A DNA stretch of 32,880 nucleotides from Desulfobacterales bacterium (GCA_030066155.1 JASJCE010000010.1:1-32880); one strand, 5' to 3'. Positions 24,770-31,946 are shown, numbered from the stretch's first letter. Numbers and translations are program-made. Notes: generated by a model from the letters alone, not told the origin.

Positions 24770-26060
24770 CTTGCTCAATGACTCCAGACCGCCGGTTTTT
24801 TGTCCCGGCTGTTCCCATGAGAGAATTACCCGTAGCCTGGACGACGCGTTTCAAAAAATGGATCTATCCGGCGGGCAGATCGTCATCGTCAGCGATATCG
24901 GCTGCTCAGGTCTGTTCGACACATTCTTCATTACCCATGCCATGCACGGTCTGCATGGCCGCGCGCTGACTTACGCGGCCGGTTTAAAGCTGGCGAGGCC
25001 GGAGTTGAAAGTTGTGGTTACCATGGGAGACGGCGGCCAGGGCATCGGCGGCGCCCACCTGCTGGCCGCCTGCCGGCGCAATCTGGATATCACCCTGCTG
25101 ATTCTGAACAATTTCAACTTCGGCATGACGGGCGGTCAGTTTTCGGCCACCACCCCGATGGATGCCCGGGTTGGCTCAGCATTTTTAAATCAGCTGGAGC
25201 GCCCCCTGGATATCTGCCAGGTTGCACGGTCAGCCGGGGCCGCCTATGTCACCCGCTGCTCCGGATATGGTAAAGATTTGGCTGTCGAAATACAGCGGGC
25301 CATTGAATTCGAGGGATTTGCCGTTCTGGATATCTGGGGGATCTGCCCGGGTCGCTATACCAAAAAAAACCGTCTGACGCCGAAAGGCATTGAAGAAGCT
25401 CTCGCCAAAATGGATCCCATCGAAGGCATTGTGACTGAAAATTCTCGCCAGGAATACGGCCGCCAATACCGTCAATTGGCCGGTTCACTGCGTCCCACCG
25501 CCGAGCCGCCTGCAATCGAAGCCAGATTTCAACCACTTGATTCCCAACGGCGGGAAGTAATCCTACTCGGCAGTGCGGGACAGCGAGTCATTACCGCTGG
25601 TGAAATATTTTGTCTTGCCGGACTAACTGCCGGCCTGAAAACAACCCAGAAAAACGAATATAATATAACGGTTCTGCGCGGCCCATCCATCAGCGAATTA
25701 ATCCTCTCCCCGGAAGAAATCAATTACACCGGCATCGAAGCCCCGGACGTCGTTATTGCACTCGATCAGGAAGGGGTTGACCGTCGCCGGGACGTGTTCC
25801 GCGCGTTGGACGGCCAGTCCATGATCCTGCAGGCCGATGGCGTCGAGGTGCCGCCCGGCAACACCCGAATTCATCAAATGAATCTGAAATCCCAGAAAAT
25901 AAAAAAACCCGACTGGGCCCTGGCCTCTCTGGGCGTAATCGCAAAAATCGGCCGGATCATCAGTACGGAAATGCTGGAAGCGGCACTGGCCATACGCTTC
26001 AAAGACAAGATGCTGGAATCGTCCTTGGAGTTGATCAGGAAGGTGGAAACCGGCGCATGA
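24762..26060 (+). CDS. korB: 2-oxoacid:ferredoxin oxidoreductase, beta and gamma subunits fused
   Basis: 432 residues. Residues 1 to about 240 are a beta subunit: CPGC near 14-17, DIGCSG, and the TPP/Mg motif MGDGGQGIGGAH with LLILNNFNFGMTGGQ about 30 residues on. From about 264 a gamma-type domain begins (VILLGSAGQRVITAGEIFCLAGL, RGPSISELILSPEEI, PDVVIALDQEGV), which in other operons is a separate korC gene. No ferredoxin-like delta subunit (two CxxCxxCxxxC motifs) is present here or next door, so electrons must pass to a free ferredoxin. The stop codon at 26058-26060 is directly followed by the first unit of a heptamer array. Confidence 0.92.
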   Translation: MVSLLNDSRPPVFCPGCSHERITRSLDDAFQKMDLSGGQIVIVSDIGCSGLFDTFFITHAMHGLHGRALTYAAGLKLARPELKVVVTMGDGGQGIGGAHLLAACRRNLDITLLILNNFNFGMTGGQFSATTPMDARVGSAFLNQLERPLDICQVARSAGAAYVTRCSGYGKDLAVEIQRAIEFEGFAVLDIWGICPGRYTKKNRLTPKGIEEALAKMDPIEGIVTENSRQEYGRQYRQLAGSLRPTAEPPAIEARFQPLDSQRREVILLGSAGQRVITAGEIFCLAGLTAGLKTTQKNEYNITVLRGPSISELILSPEEINYTGIEAPDVVIALDQEGVDRRRDVFRALDGQSMILQADGVEVPPGNTRIHQMNLKSQKIKKPDWALASLGVIAKIGRIISTEMLEAALAIRFKDKMLESSLELIRKVETGA

Positions 26061-26277
26061 GGTTTCAGGTTTCGGGTTTCGGGTGTCAGGAGACAGAGGG
26101 TTTCAATTTCGGATTTTAGATTGCGGATTGCGGATTGAAGGGGCGAAGTGCAGAGAGCGGATGGCAGAAAAAGATTGTTGTTTTTTGTTATTCGTTATTG
26201 GTTATTAGGATTATTAGACTGATCAGACAGCATACCATAATTCGCCATTCGACAATCGTCATTCGTCATTCTTAACG
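26061..26277. repeat. 31-unit heptanucleotide array between convergent korB and the DUF4013-like gene
   Basis: From the base after the korB stop the sequence reads in unbroken 7-bp steps through drifting blocks: GGTTTCA/GGTTTCG, CGGATTT/CGGATTG, GAAGTGC/AGAGAGC, GTTATTC/GTTATTG and CGCCATT/CGTCATT. Neighbouring units usually differ by 0-3 bases and the register never slips over 217 bp. The 26096-26148 part is repeated inverted at 31721-31766. Confidence 0.85.
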
Positions 26278-26318
26278 CCCTATACCTATTTTTCTCACCC
26301 ATCATCCGGGCTTCCTGG

Positions 26319-26398
26319 CCTCCCAGCCTCCCAGCGTTATCGCATCCCGCATCGAACTCAACAAACACAACAAACTCAATAAACTCAACAAACTCTAT
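26319..26398. repeat. 8-bp and 9-bp tandem repeats at the 3' end of the DUF4013-like gene
   Basis: CCTCCCAG is repeated twice at 26319-26334. Then five 9-bp units of the AAACTCAAC type lie at 26354-26398. The last unit contains the stop codon (TAG, 26397-26395) of the minus-strand gene. Together with the heptamer array this fills nearly the whole 334-bp convergent gap. Confidence 0.8.
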
Positions 26399-27828
26399 AG
26401 CCTAGCAAGAAAGCTCTCCGCCTGGGGAATGATATCATGATCCGGGTATTTCCGGAGCAACAGGTCCAGCGCTTTTATAGCCTGCTCCCGGTTCATCAGG
26501 CGATCATGAAAGATCTGGGCAATCCGAAAATAGGCTTTGGGCACCAGAGGGTTGTCCGGATATGATTTGGCAATTGTGTTGTAGACCGCTATGGCGGCTT
26601 TGGTTTTACCGGTTTCATTCAGCCACCCGGCGACTTTGAACAGGGCGGCGGCCGTCGGACAAAAACCCGGATCGGCCATCCGGCACTCGGTAAATACGGC
26701 AATCGCCTTTCTTTTTTCGCTTCCCTCCGTCAGAAGGTCCAGATGCCTTACGGCGTGTTCCGAGAGTTCCGGCCTGCGTTTTTTCATTTTGAGTAGATTG
26801 TAATATCGCTCGGACAGCTTGATCCCGCTGATGGGTGTCTCGGCCGTCATTGTCTGGATCAGCTTGATGGCTTCATCCAGTTTACCTTCTCTGATCAGGG
26901 GTTCGGCCCTGCCGAGAATTGCCGCATCCGGGTCAAACTTGGGTGTTTCGTAGGTTTCCGCTGCCGGATCCATAAAATCCTCAAAATCGACCTGATACCC
27001 GATTCGATCATGGTACTGCAGGATCACATACCCCATCAAGTGGTAGGAAATGATCGTGTAAAAATTCTGGGCAAAACTGAAGAGCATCGGGTGCACGTCG
27101 GCCGGCAGGAACCGGATAATATACTGCGCCAAAAATGCAGGTGCGCTTCCCAGCAGGAATAGAAAAAAGTACATTAAAAAATAGGCCCAGCCGATTCTGA
27201 ATGTCAGGCCGACAAATACAGCCGGATTGATGGCTTGGAGAAGACTGCCGGTCGTTACCAGAAGGATAATCATTGAGGGTACGAAAAAGAGTGCCGCGAT
27301 CAGGAATGCAAAACCCAAAAGAACGCCGGCTTTGGCACTGATATAGGCAAACCCGATAAAAATCAGCAGATAAATCGCAAACTGCTTGAATACCTGCACG
27401 ATATCATCGGAAATTGTCTGGGTGTTGACGGGAGGCGGCTTCAGGTTCCCGCTGGCCGTAGCCTTGAGCGACTCGAATGAATACTTGAGAATCATCAGCC
27501 ACATTGCCCCCTGTAGAAAGGAGCCGATGAAGCCGATTTCAGCCAGAAACGGGGTGGCGATGGACAGGATCGATATGAACATCAACGGCTGCAGCGATAG
27601 CGGATAGGTAAAAATACGTGGCATACGGTTCCAGAACGGCTCAATCAGATTCTGCAGACCAACCCATTTCACGGGCAGATTGCATTTTTGGCAAAAATGA
27701 TAGACGACTGTTTTACCGTAATTCTCACTTTCGCGTGCAGAAACGCATTCAGGGCACATCAATCCATCGCATTTCGGACAATGCCAATGGGCTTTGCGGG
27801 TGGGATGCCCCATGCAAAATTTTTTCAT
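26395..27828 (-). CDS. Zinc-ribbon, multi-helix membrane protein with TPR tail (DUF4013/Yip1-like)
   Basis: 477 residues, no named family assigned with certainty. The N-terminus is a B-box-like cysteine/histidine cluster (CMGHPTRKAHWHCPKCDGLMCPECV, then CQKCNLPV) likely binding two zinc ions, followed by an amphipathic stretch. About six membrane helices lie between 85 and 285 (for example FAIYLLIFIGFAYISA, FAFLIAALFFVPSMIILLV, AYFLMYFFLFLLG), resembling the DUF4013/Yip1 type. From about 300, TPR-like helices end in YPDNPLVPKAYFRIAQIF and LLLRKYPDHDIIPQAESFL, as in YbgF-like repeats. It is an inner-membrane scaffold by inference. Its stop lies in a 9-bp repeat array. It is divergent from gcdA across a 316-bp gap. 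Confidence 0.75.
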   Translation of the reverse strand: MKKFCMGHPTRKAHWHCPKCDGLMCPECVSARESENYGKTVVYHFCQKCNLPVKWVGLQNLIEPFWNRMPRIFTYPLSLQPLMFISILSIATPFLAEIGFIGSFLQGAMWLMILKYSFESLKATASGNLKPPPVNTQTISDDIVQVFKQFAIYLLIFIGFAYISAKAGVLLGFAFLIAALFFVPSMIILLVTTGSLLQAINPAVFVGLTFRIGWAYFLMYFFLFLLGSAPAFLAQYIIRFLPADVHPMLFSFAQNFYTIISYHLMGYVILQYHDRIGYQVDFEDFMDPAAETYETPKFDPDAAILGRAEPLIREGKLDEAIKLIQTMTAETPISGIKLSERYYNLLKMKKRRPELSEHAVRHLDLLTEGSEKRKAIAVFTECRMADPGFCPTAAALFKVAGWLNETGKTKAAIAVYNTIAKSYPDNPLVPKAYFRIAQIFHDRLMNREQAIKALDLLLRKYPDHDIIPQAESFLARL

Positions 27829-28144
27829 TGGTCGAGGTTCCAGTAACTAATCTGCCATTAATGTGGTGACGCTGTCTGATACCGGCGCCGGAGGTTACAA
27901 AGCCATCTCTTTATATCGGGATTTGGCGCCAAAACTTTACTGCAAAATAATTTATGGTGACCGCTAATGTCCTTGACGCGATGCCAAGCTTCGTATAAGA
28001 GACAGTAGGCGTTAAATCCCTAAATTCCTGAATTATTATTCCTGAAACCATTGGCAGATTTGGCTTAAATGTCAGAGCCGCTTTTCTCTGACCCCCGACG
28101 ACGGGAGTTGTCGATTCTGATAATAACAGATGTGGAGGATGAGC
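27829..28144. promoter_or_regulatory. 316-bp divergent control region upstream of gcdA
   Basis: No gene seen. It has two perfect GGCGCC-centred palindromes (27882-27891 and 27922-27933), a 7-bp stem with a GGGA loop (28096-28113), GATAAT near 28118 as a possible -10 box for gcdA, and a 13-base match to the Tn5 mosaic end (27993-28005). I found no well-spaced -35 box. Confidence 0.4.
27882..27933. promoter_or_regulatory. Two GGCGCC palindromes, possible operators
   Basis: CCGGCGCCGG (10 bp, 27882-27891) and TTTGGCGCCAAA (12 bp, 27922-27933) are both perfect palindromes with the same GGCGCC core. Their centres are 41 bp apart, about four helical turns. Their position between divergent genes suits a dimeric repressor, but this is inferred only from symmetry. 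Confidence 0.4.
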
Positions 28145-29878
28145 ATGAGAGCCTATTTTGAGAAGATGGAAGAATTTGGCCGTGAATTAAAACCCGGACA
28201 AATTAAGAGCACCGAAGCCAACGTTGGCAAAATCCGCGAGGTGGAGGCGCTGGTAGATGAGGCAACCGAAAAAGTAAAAAATGCCGGAATGCCAACCGAG
28301 AAGATCAATGCCCGCGGTCAGCTGACTGTATGGCAACGATTGGAATATCTGGTCGATGAAGGTTCATGGAGCCCGCTTCATATTCTTTACAATCCGACCG
28401 ACAATGTTGAAGGTACGAACAACGTTATCGATGGACTCGGCAAAATCTCCGGAAAATGGGCCGTAATTATCGGTTTTGACAACAAGGTGTTTGCCGGTGC
28501 CTGGCTTCCGGGACAGGCGGAAAATGTATTCCGGTGCACGGACCTGGCCAAGCGGCTGAACATACCACTGGTCTGGCTGGTCAATTGCAGCGGCGTGAAG
28601 TTAACCGAACAGGAAAAATTCTATGCCGATCGACGTGGATCCGGTACGACATTTTTCAGACATGCCGAGCTCAACCGCGATGGCGTTCCGGTCCTTGCCG
28701 GTATTTACGGAACCAATCCGGCCGGCGGCGGTTATCAGGGAATCAGCCCAACTGTCCTGTTTGCCCATAAAGACTGCAACATTGCCGTTGGCGGCGGCGG
28801 AATTTTGAGTGGGATGTCGCCCAAAGGCTATTTTGACCTGGAAGGCGCCGAGCAACTCATTTCAGCTGCCAAGCAATTCAAAGCCGAACCGCCGGGCAGT
28901 ACCAAAATCCACCATGATGAAACCGGTTTCTTCCGACATGTATTCGAAACCGAGGAAGCCGTCCTTGACGGGATAAAAGAGTACATGCGGGACATACCGG
29001 CCTACAATCCCAAATTCTTCCGTGTGGCCGAACCCAAAAAACCGCGTCTGTCTGACGAGGATCTGTATCGCCTGGTGCCGTTCAACCAGAAGCAGATGTA
29101 TGATTTCGACGAAGTCCTGGCGCGTCTGGTCGACGGTAGCGAGCATATGGAGTTCCGACCGGGTTATGGCCCCGAAGTATACACCGGTCTCGTTAAAATT
29201 GATGGCTTTCTGGTGGGCGTTATCGGGAATCGGCAGGGGTTCTTCGGTGAAGACTATCCCGAATACGCCCCCTATGCCGGTATCGGCGGCAAACTTTACC
29301 GTCAGGGATTGATTAAAATGAATGAATTCGTCACCCAGTGCGGCCGGGATCGGGTCCCCGTCATCTGGTTTCAGGATACCAGTGGTATCGATGTCGGGGA
29401 TATCGCCGAGAAGGCCGAATTATTGGGTCTGGGACAATCCCTGATTTACTCCATTCAGCAGACGGAAGTGCCGATGATGCTGGTTGTATTGCGCAAAGGC
29501 ACAGCTGCGGCCCACTACATCATGGGTGGCCCCACAGCCAACCGGCATAATGCCTTTACCATCGGAACAGCCACAACCGAAATCTATGTGATGCACGGCG
29601 AAACCGCTGCGGCAGCGAGCTTTTCCAGACGCCTGGTAAAGGAAAAGGATGCCGGCCGGGACCTCCAGCCGGTCATCGACGATATGAACAAACTGGTTCA
29701 GGAATACAATGACTATTCTCGACCGGTATACTGCGCCCAACACGGCCTGGTGGATCAGGTTGCTAAAATGAACGAAATTCGTCGGTATCTGATCGCCTTT
29801 GCCGGTGCTGCGTATCAAAATCCAAAATCAATATGTCCCCATCATCAGCTGATGCTGCCTCGACTTATTAAGGGATAG
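28145..29878 (+). CDS. gcdA: Glutaconyl-CoA decarboxylase alpha-type carboxyltransferase
   Basis: 577 residues from ATG 28145. The track starts at 28130, but GGAGG at 28134-28138 lies inside that version and is 6 nt before 28145, which decides the start. It aligns along its full length with Acidaminococcus GcdA (587 residues): RGQLTVWQRLEYLVDEGSW, AGAWLPGQAEN, NCSGVKLTEQEKFY, YGTNPAGGGY, FQDTSGIDVGDIAEKAELLG, RKGTAAAHYIMGGP and the C-terminal AAYQNPKSICPHH. The alpha subunit moves CO2 from glutaconyl-CoA to biotin. In sulfate reducers that degrade aromatics this step follows non-decarboxylating glutaryl-CoA dehydrogenase. Biotin carrier and membrane decarboxylase subunits are absent here, so it is an orphan or has partners elsewhere. 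A related acyl-CoA substrate is possible. Confidence 0.88.
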   Translation: MRAYFEKMEEFGRELKPGQIKSTEANVGKIREVEALVDEATEKVKNAGMPTEKINARGQLTVWQRLEYLVDEGSWSPLHILYNPTDNVEGTNNVIDGLGKISGKWAVIIGFDNKVFAGAWLPGQAENVFRCTDLAKRLNIPLVWLVNCSGVKLTEQEKFYADRRGSGTTFFRHAELNRDGVPVLAGIYGTNPAGGGYQGISPTVLFAHKDCNIAVGGGGILSGMSPKGYFDLEGAEQLISAAKQFKAEPPGSTKIHHDETGFFRHVFETEEAVLDGIKEYMRDIPAYNPKFFRVAEPKKPRLSDEDLYRLVPFNQKQMYDFDEVLARLVDGSEHMEFRPGYGPEVYTGLVKIDGFLVGVIGNRQGFFGEDYPEYAPYAGIGGKLYRQGLIKMNEFVTQCGRDRVPVIWFQDTSGIDVGDIAEKAELLGLGQSLIYSIQQTEVPMMLVVLRKGTAAAHYIMGGPTANRHNAFTIGTATTEIYVMHGETAAAASFSRRLVKEKDAGRDLQPVIDDMNKLVQEYNDYSRPVYCAQHGLVDQVAKMNEIRRYLIAFAGAAYQNPKSICPHHQLMLPRLIKG

Positions 29879-29907
29879 GGCACGGCCATAAAACCGGGGA
29901 AGAAAAA

Positions 29908-30843
29908 TTGATAAAATTTAATGCCTACAGGGTCGCCCGAACACTAACCACAGCTGCGCTTCTGACGGCAGGCTGGTTGTGGCCTATTTCGATTGCAGCA
30001 TCGAAACAAACCTACCCATCACCTGAAATTAAGTTATCTGCCGACAAAATTTCAAACGGCCGCGTCCTTCTGCTCCAGGTTGATGCCGCCGGTTTGTCCT
30101 CACCCATCACCAATATGCAGGTTGATTTCAATAAGACGTCCTACCGGTTTTATCCGCATCCGATGCAGGGCAATGGCTCCTTTTTTGCGCTGGTAGGAGT
30201 CCCGTATCGAACCAGGCCCGGCGCTCAGAAGTTGATTTTCAAATATTCAGATCTAACGGGCAATCAATCCCGCCAGCTTTCTTTTAATGTGGTTATGGGC
30301 GAATACCGCACCGATGTCTTGAAAGTGGATTCCCGACGGGTCGATCCCAACAAAAAAGATCGCAATCGGGCCAACCGTGAACATCAGGAGGTTAAACATA
30401 TTTACGCCAGTGCCAGTCCTGCCAGACTGTGGGAAGGCCCCTTTGTTCTCCCGGTTGAAAACGACATATCCAGCTCTTTCGGCAATCGGCGGGTTTTCAA
30501 TGGTAAGCTGAAAAGCTATCACAATGGCCTGGATTTCCGGTCTCCGGTGGGAACTCCGGTTCGGGCGACCAACTCCGGAATTGTCAGGGTTGCCAAAAAT
30601 CTCTTTTATTCCGGTAATGCTGTTATTATAGATCACGGTACCGAGATATTTTCGATTTATGCCCATCTGAGCAAGCTAAAGGTCAAAGCCGGCCAGCGAA
30701 TAAGCAAAGGTCAGTTGCTCGGATTAACCGGTGCCACCGGCAGAGTCAGCGGCCCCCATCTGCACTGGGGCATCAAAATAAAAGGCATCGCCGTAAGCCC
30801 GCTCCAGTTCGTCGAAACGCTAAATGACCTGTTGCAGCGGTAA
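29908..30843 (+). CDS. Secreted M23 (LytM) peptidase, TTG start
   Basis: 311 residues. The start is TTG at 29908, preceded at 7 nt by GGGGA; no in-frame ATG occurs before the signal peptide (RTLTTAALLTAGWLWPISIAA, about 10-31), so TTG is well supported. Residues 35-140 form a beta-rich domain with IKLSADKISNGRVLLLQVDA and NQSRQLSFNVVMGEYRTD, as in M23 proteins with an Ig-like N-terminus. The catalytic LytM domain from about 185 has intact ligands: YHNGLDFRSPVG and GPHLHWGIKIKG, plus IYAHLSKLKVKAGQRI. It should be an active periplasmic zinc endopeptidase cutting murein peptide cross-links, unlike the degenerate envC product. It lies 29 bp after gcdA, apparently cotranscribed though functionally unrelated. 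Confidence 0.92.
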   Translation: MIKFNAYRVARTLTTAALLTAGWLWPISIAASKQTYPSPEIKLSADKISNGRVLLLQVDAAGLSSPITNMQVDFNKTSYRFYPHPMQGNGSFFALVGVPYRTRPGAQKLIFKYSDLTGNQSRQLSFNVVMGEYRTDVLKVDSRRVDPNKKDRNRANREHQEVKHIYASASPARLWEGPFVLPVENDISSSFGNRRVFNGKLKSYHNGLDFRSPVGTPVRATNSGIVRVAKNLFYSGNAVIIDHGTEIFSIYAHLSKLKVKAGQRISKGQLLGLTGATGRVSGPHLHWGIKIKGIAVSPLQFVETLNDLLQR

Positions 30844-30844
30844 T

Positions 30845-30892
30845 CCGGTACTACCGGTATCCGAAAATCTGGCCAATTTAGTAAAAATTGGC
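30845..30892 (+). terminator. Two hairpins after the M23 gene
   Basis: CCGGT act ACCGG (30845-30857) directly after the stop, then GCCAATTT AGTAA AAATTGGC (30872-30892), both perfect. Neither is followed by a clear T-run, so they may be 3'-end stabilisers or rho-dependent boundaries more than classical terminators. Confidence 0.4.
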
Positions 30893-30971
30893 ATGAAATA
30901 TGTAAAAAGAATGTAGGGTAATGTGATAGATAGCGCAATCATCTATGATGCATTGACAAGGAGGAGGAAAG

Positions 30972-31079
30972 GTGAGCAAAAAAAAAGTCATGGGATTTTT
31001 CCGAGCTATTTTTTCGACAGCCTTTTACGTTGGGTTGTTTGGCGGTATCAGCTACTTACTAAAGATCGCCCTGCTGTAA
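30972..31079 (+). CDS. Small single-helix membrane protein, 35 residues
   Basis: Too short for the ORF track. GTG at 30972 opens a 36-codon frame ending TAA at 31077-31079: a basic start (VSKKKVMGFFRAIF) followed by a hydrophobic stretch (STAFYVGLFGGISYLLKIALL) that would make one membrane helix. AAGGAGGAGG at 30958-30967 is the strongest ribosome binding site in the window and sits at ideal spacing. Upstream ATAGAT/ATCTAT (about 30925-30945) can form a short hairpin. The function is unknown; small proteins of this shape often modulate a larger membrane complex. It may be read from its own promoter or from gcdA-M23. Confidence 0.65.
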   Translation: MSKKKVMGFFRAIFSTAFYVGLFGGISYLLKIALL

Positions 31080-31322
31080 GCAACCGCAGTTAGTTTTGCC
31101 GACCCCCTAAAAACCGCTTCCGGATATCAAATTATTAGTCTGAATAAATGCGTTAAACGAAATTTGTCCTGTCAAATCTCCGGCTTGTGGTGTTTAATTT
31201 TTGACATGTCTCACTGATAAATCCACCGGTTTACATATCGCAATTCGTGTTAATATTCATTGATAAGCAAATATTGTCCCGCTCCCAATGGATTTAAATT
31301 ATTTTAAAGGCAGGTTGAAAAA
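31080..31322. other. Gap between the two small genes
   Basis: About 240 bp, AT-rich, with no supported gene. There is a TTGACA near 31201 without a matching -10 box at the right spacing. No hairpin terminator was recognised. Confidence 0.35.
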
Positions 31323-31463
31323 ATGAATGATCCCAAGAAAAAAACAGACGAAGAACTGGATTGTCATGTGACAGTTAATGACGGCTCTTACATGACCTGC
31401 GATATGATAGAGGAAGAACATCCTGAAGATGGTGAGGAGACCGCCGAAGACTATCACATCTAG
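31323..31463 (+). CDS. Small acidic protein, 46 residues
   Basis: Too short for the ORF track. ATG 31323 to TAG 31463 gives a protein beginning MNDPKKKTDEELDCHVTVND and ending in GEETAEDYHI. After a short basic patch it is strongly acidic, with two Cys (positions 14 and 26) and no membrane segment. AGGCAGG lies 8 nt upstream as a ribosome binding site. No family is recognised. The codon choice and the clean run of charged residues favour a real gene over chance, but support is moderate. It is the last plus-strand gene before the 31559 repeat array. Confidence 0.55.
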   Translation: MNDPKKKTDEELDCHVTVNDGSYMTCDMIEEEHPEDGEETAEDYHI

Positions 31464-31925
31464 TGTCTCTGTTGAATGAATCCATTCACGCTGAATACGG
31501 TCTTAATTATACCCAGACCCATTTTGTTGTGAGGGGCGCTGTGAATAAGGGAAGAGGCATTCGGCTTTCGACCATCGGTATTCGATTTTTGATTCGCCGT
31601 GCGCTCTCTGCCCTTTGCTCTTAGCCCTCTGCACTAAGCCCTCCGCTCAGTCCGTTAATACCAATAACGAATAACCAATAACAACAGCCCCTTTCTGTCT
31701 TCTGCCCTATGCGCTATGCCCTTCGCCCCTTCAATCCGCAATCTAAAATCCAAAATTGAAACCCTCTGCCCTCTGTCATCTGTCATCTGCATGCCGCGGC
31801 GAACCTCGACTTGTTGGGTCGTAGCTGAAAGCGAAGCCTAAAGAGCGAAGACCGGTCCTCTGTATTCCGTCATCTGACTTTTGTCGTCTGTCGTCTGTCA
31901 TCTGTCATCTGTTATCTGACAACAG
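31464..31925. other. 462-bp convergent gap, mostly repeat
   Basis: The first 95 bp are plain sequence. The rest is heptamer array (31559-31796), a GC-rich 59-bp segment (31797-31855) and a second array that runs into the transporter gene. No gene is supported. Confidence 0.7.
31559..31796. repeat. 34-unit heptanucleotide array
   Basis: Unbroken 7-bp register over 238 bp. Blocks are the ATTCGGC/ATTCGAT type, the CTGCCCT/TTGCTCT type, ATAACGA/ATAACCA, CCTATGC/GCTATGC, ATCCGCA/ATCCAAA, CCCTCTG and TCATCTG. Read on the minus strand, much of the block order matches the array at 26061. Confidence 0.85.
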
Positions 31926-31946
31926 TCATCTGACAACAGTCATGCG
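31856..31946. repeat. 13-unit heptanucleotide array overlapping the transporter gene 3' end
   Basis: Units of the TCATCTG/TCGTCTG type in strict register, ending with a 14-bp duplication made of TCATCTG plus ACAACAG. The TGA stop (31928-31926) and the last codons (MTVVR) of the minus-strand transporter gene lie inside the array. Confidence 0.85.

Noticed and set aside
26061-26277. Possible CRISPR array
   Set aside because: The period is 7 bp with no constant repeat of 23-37 bp, no unique spacers and no cas genes nearby.
28050-28075. Sigma54 promoter (TGGCAGATTTGGC) upstream of gcdA
   Set aside because: The GG to GC distance is 8 bp where 10 bp is needed.
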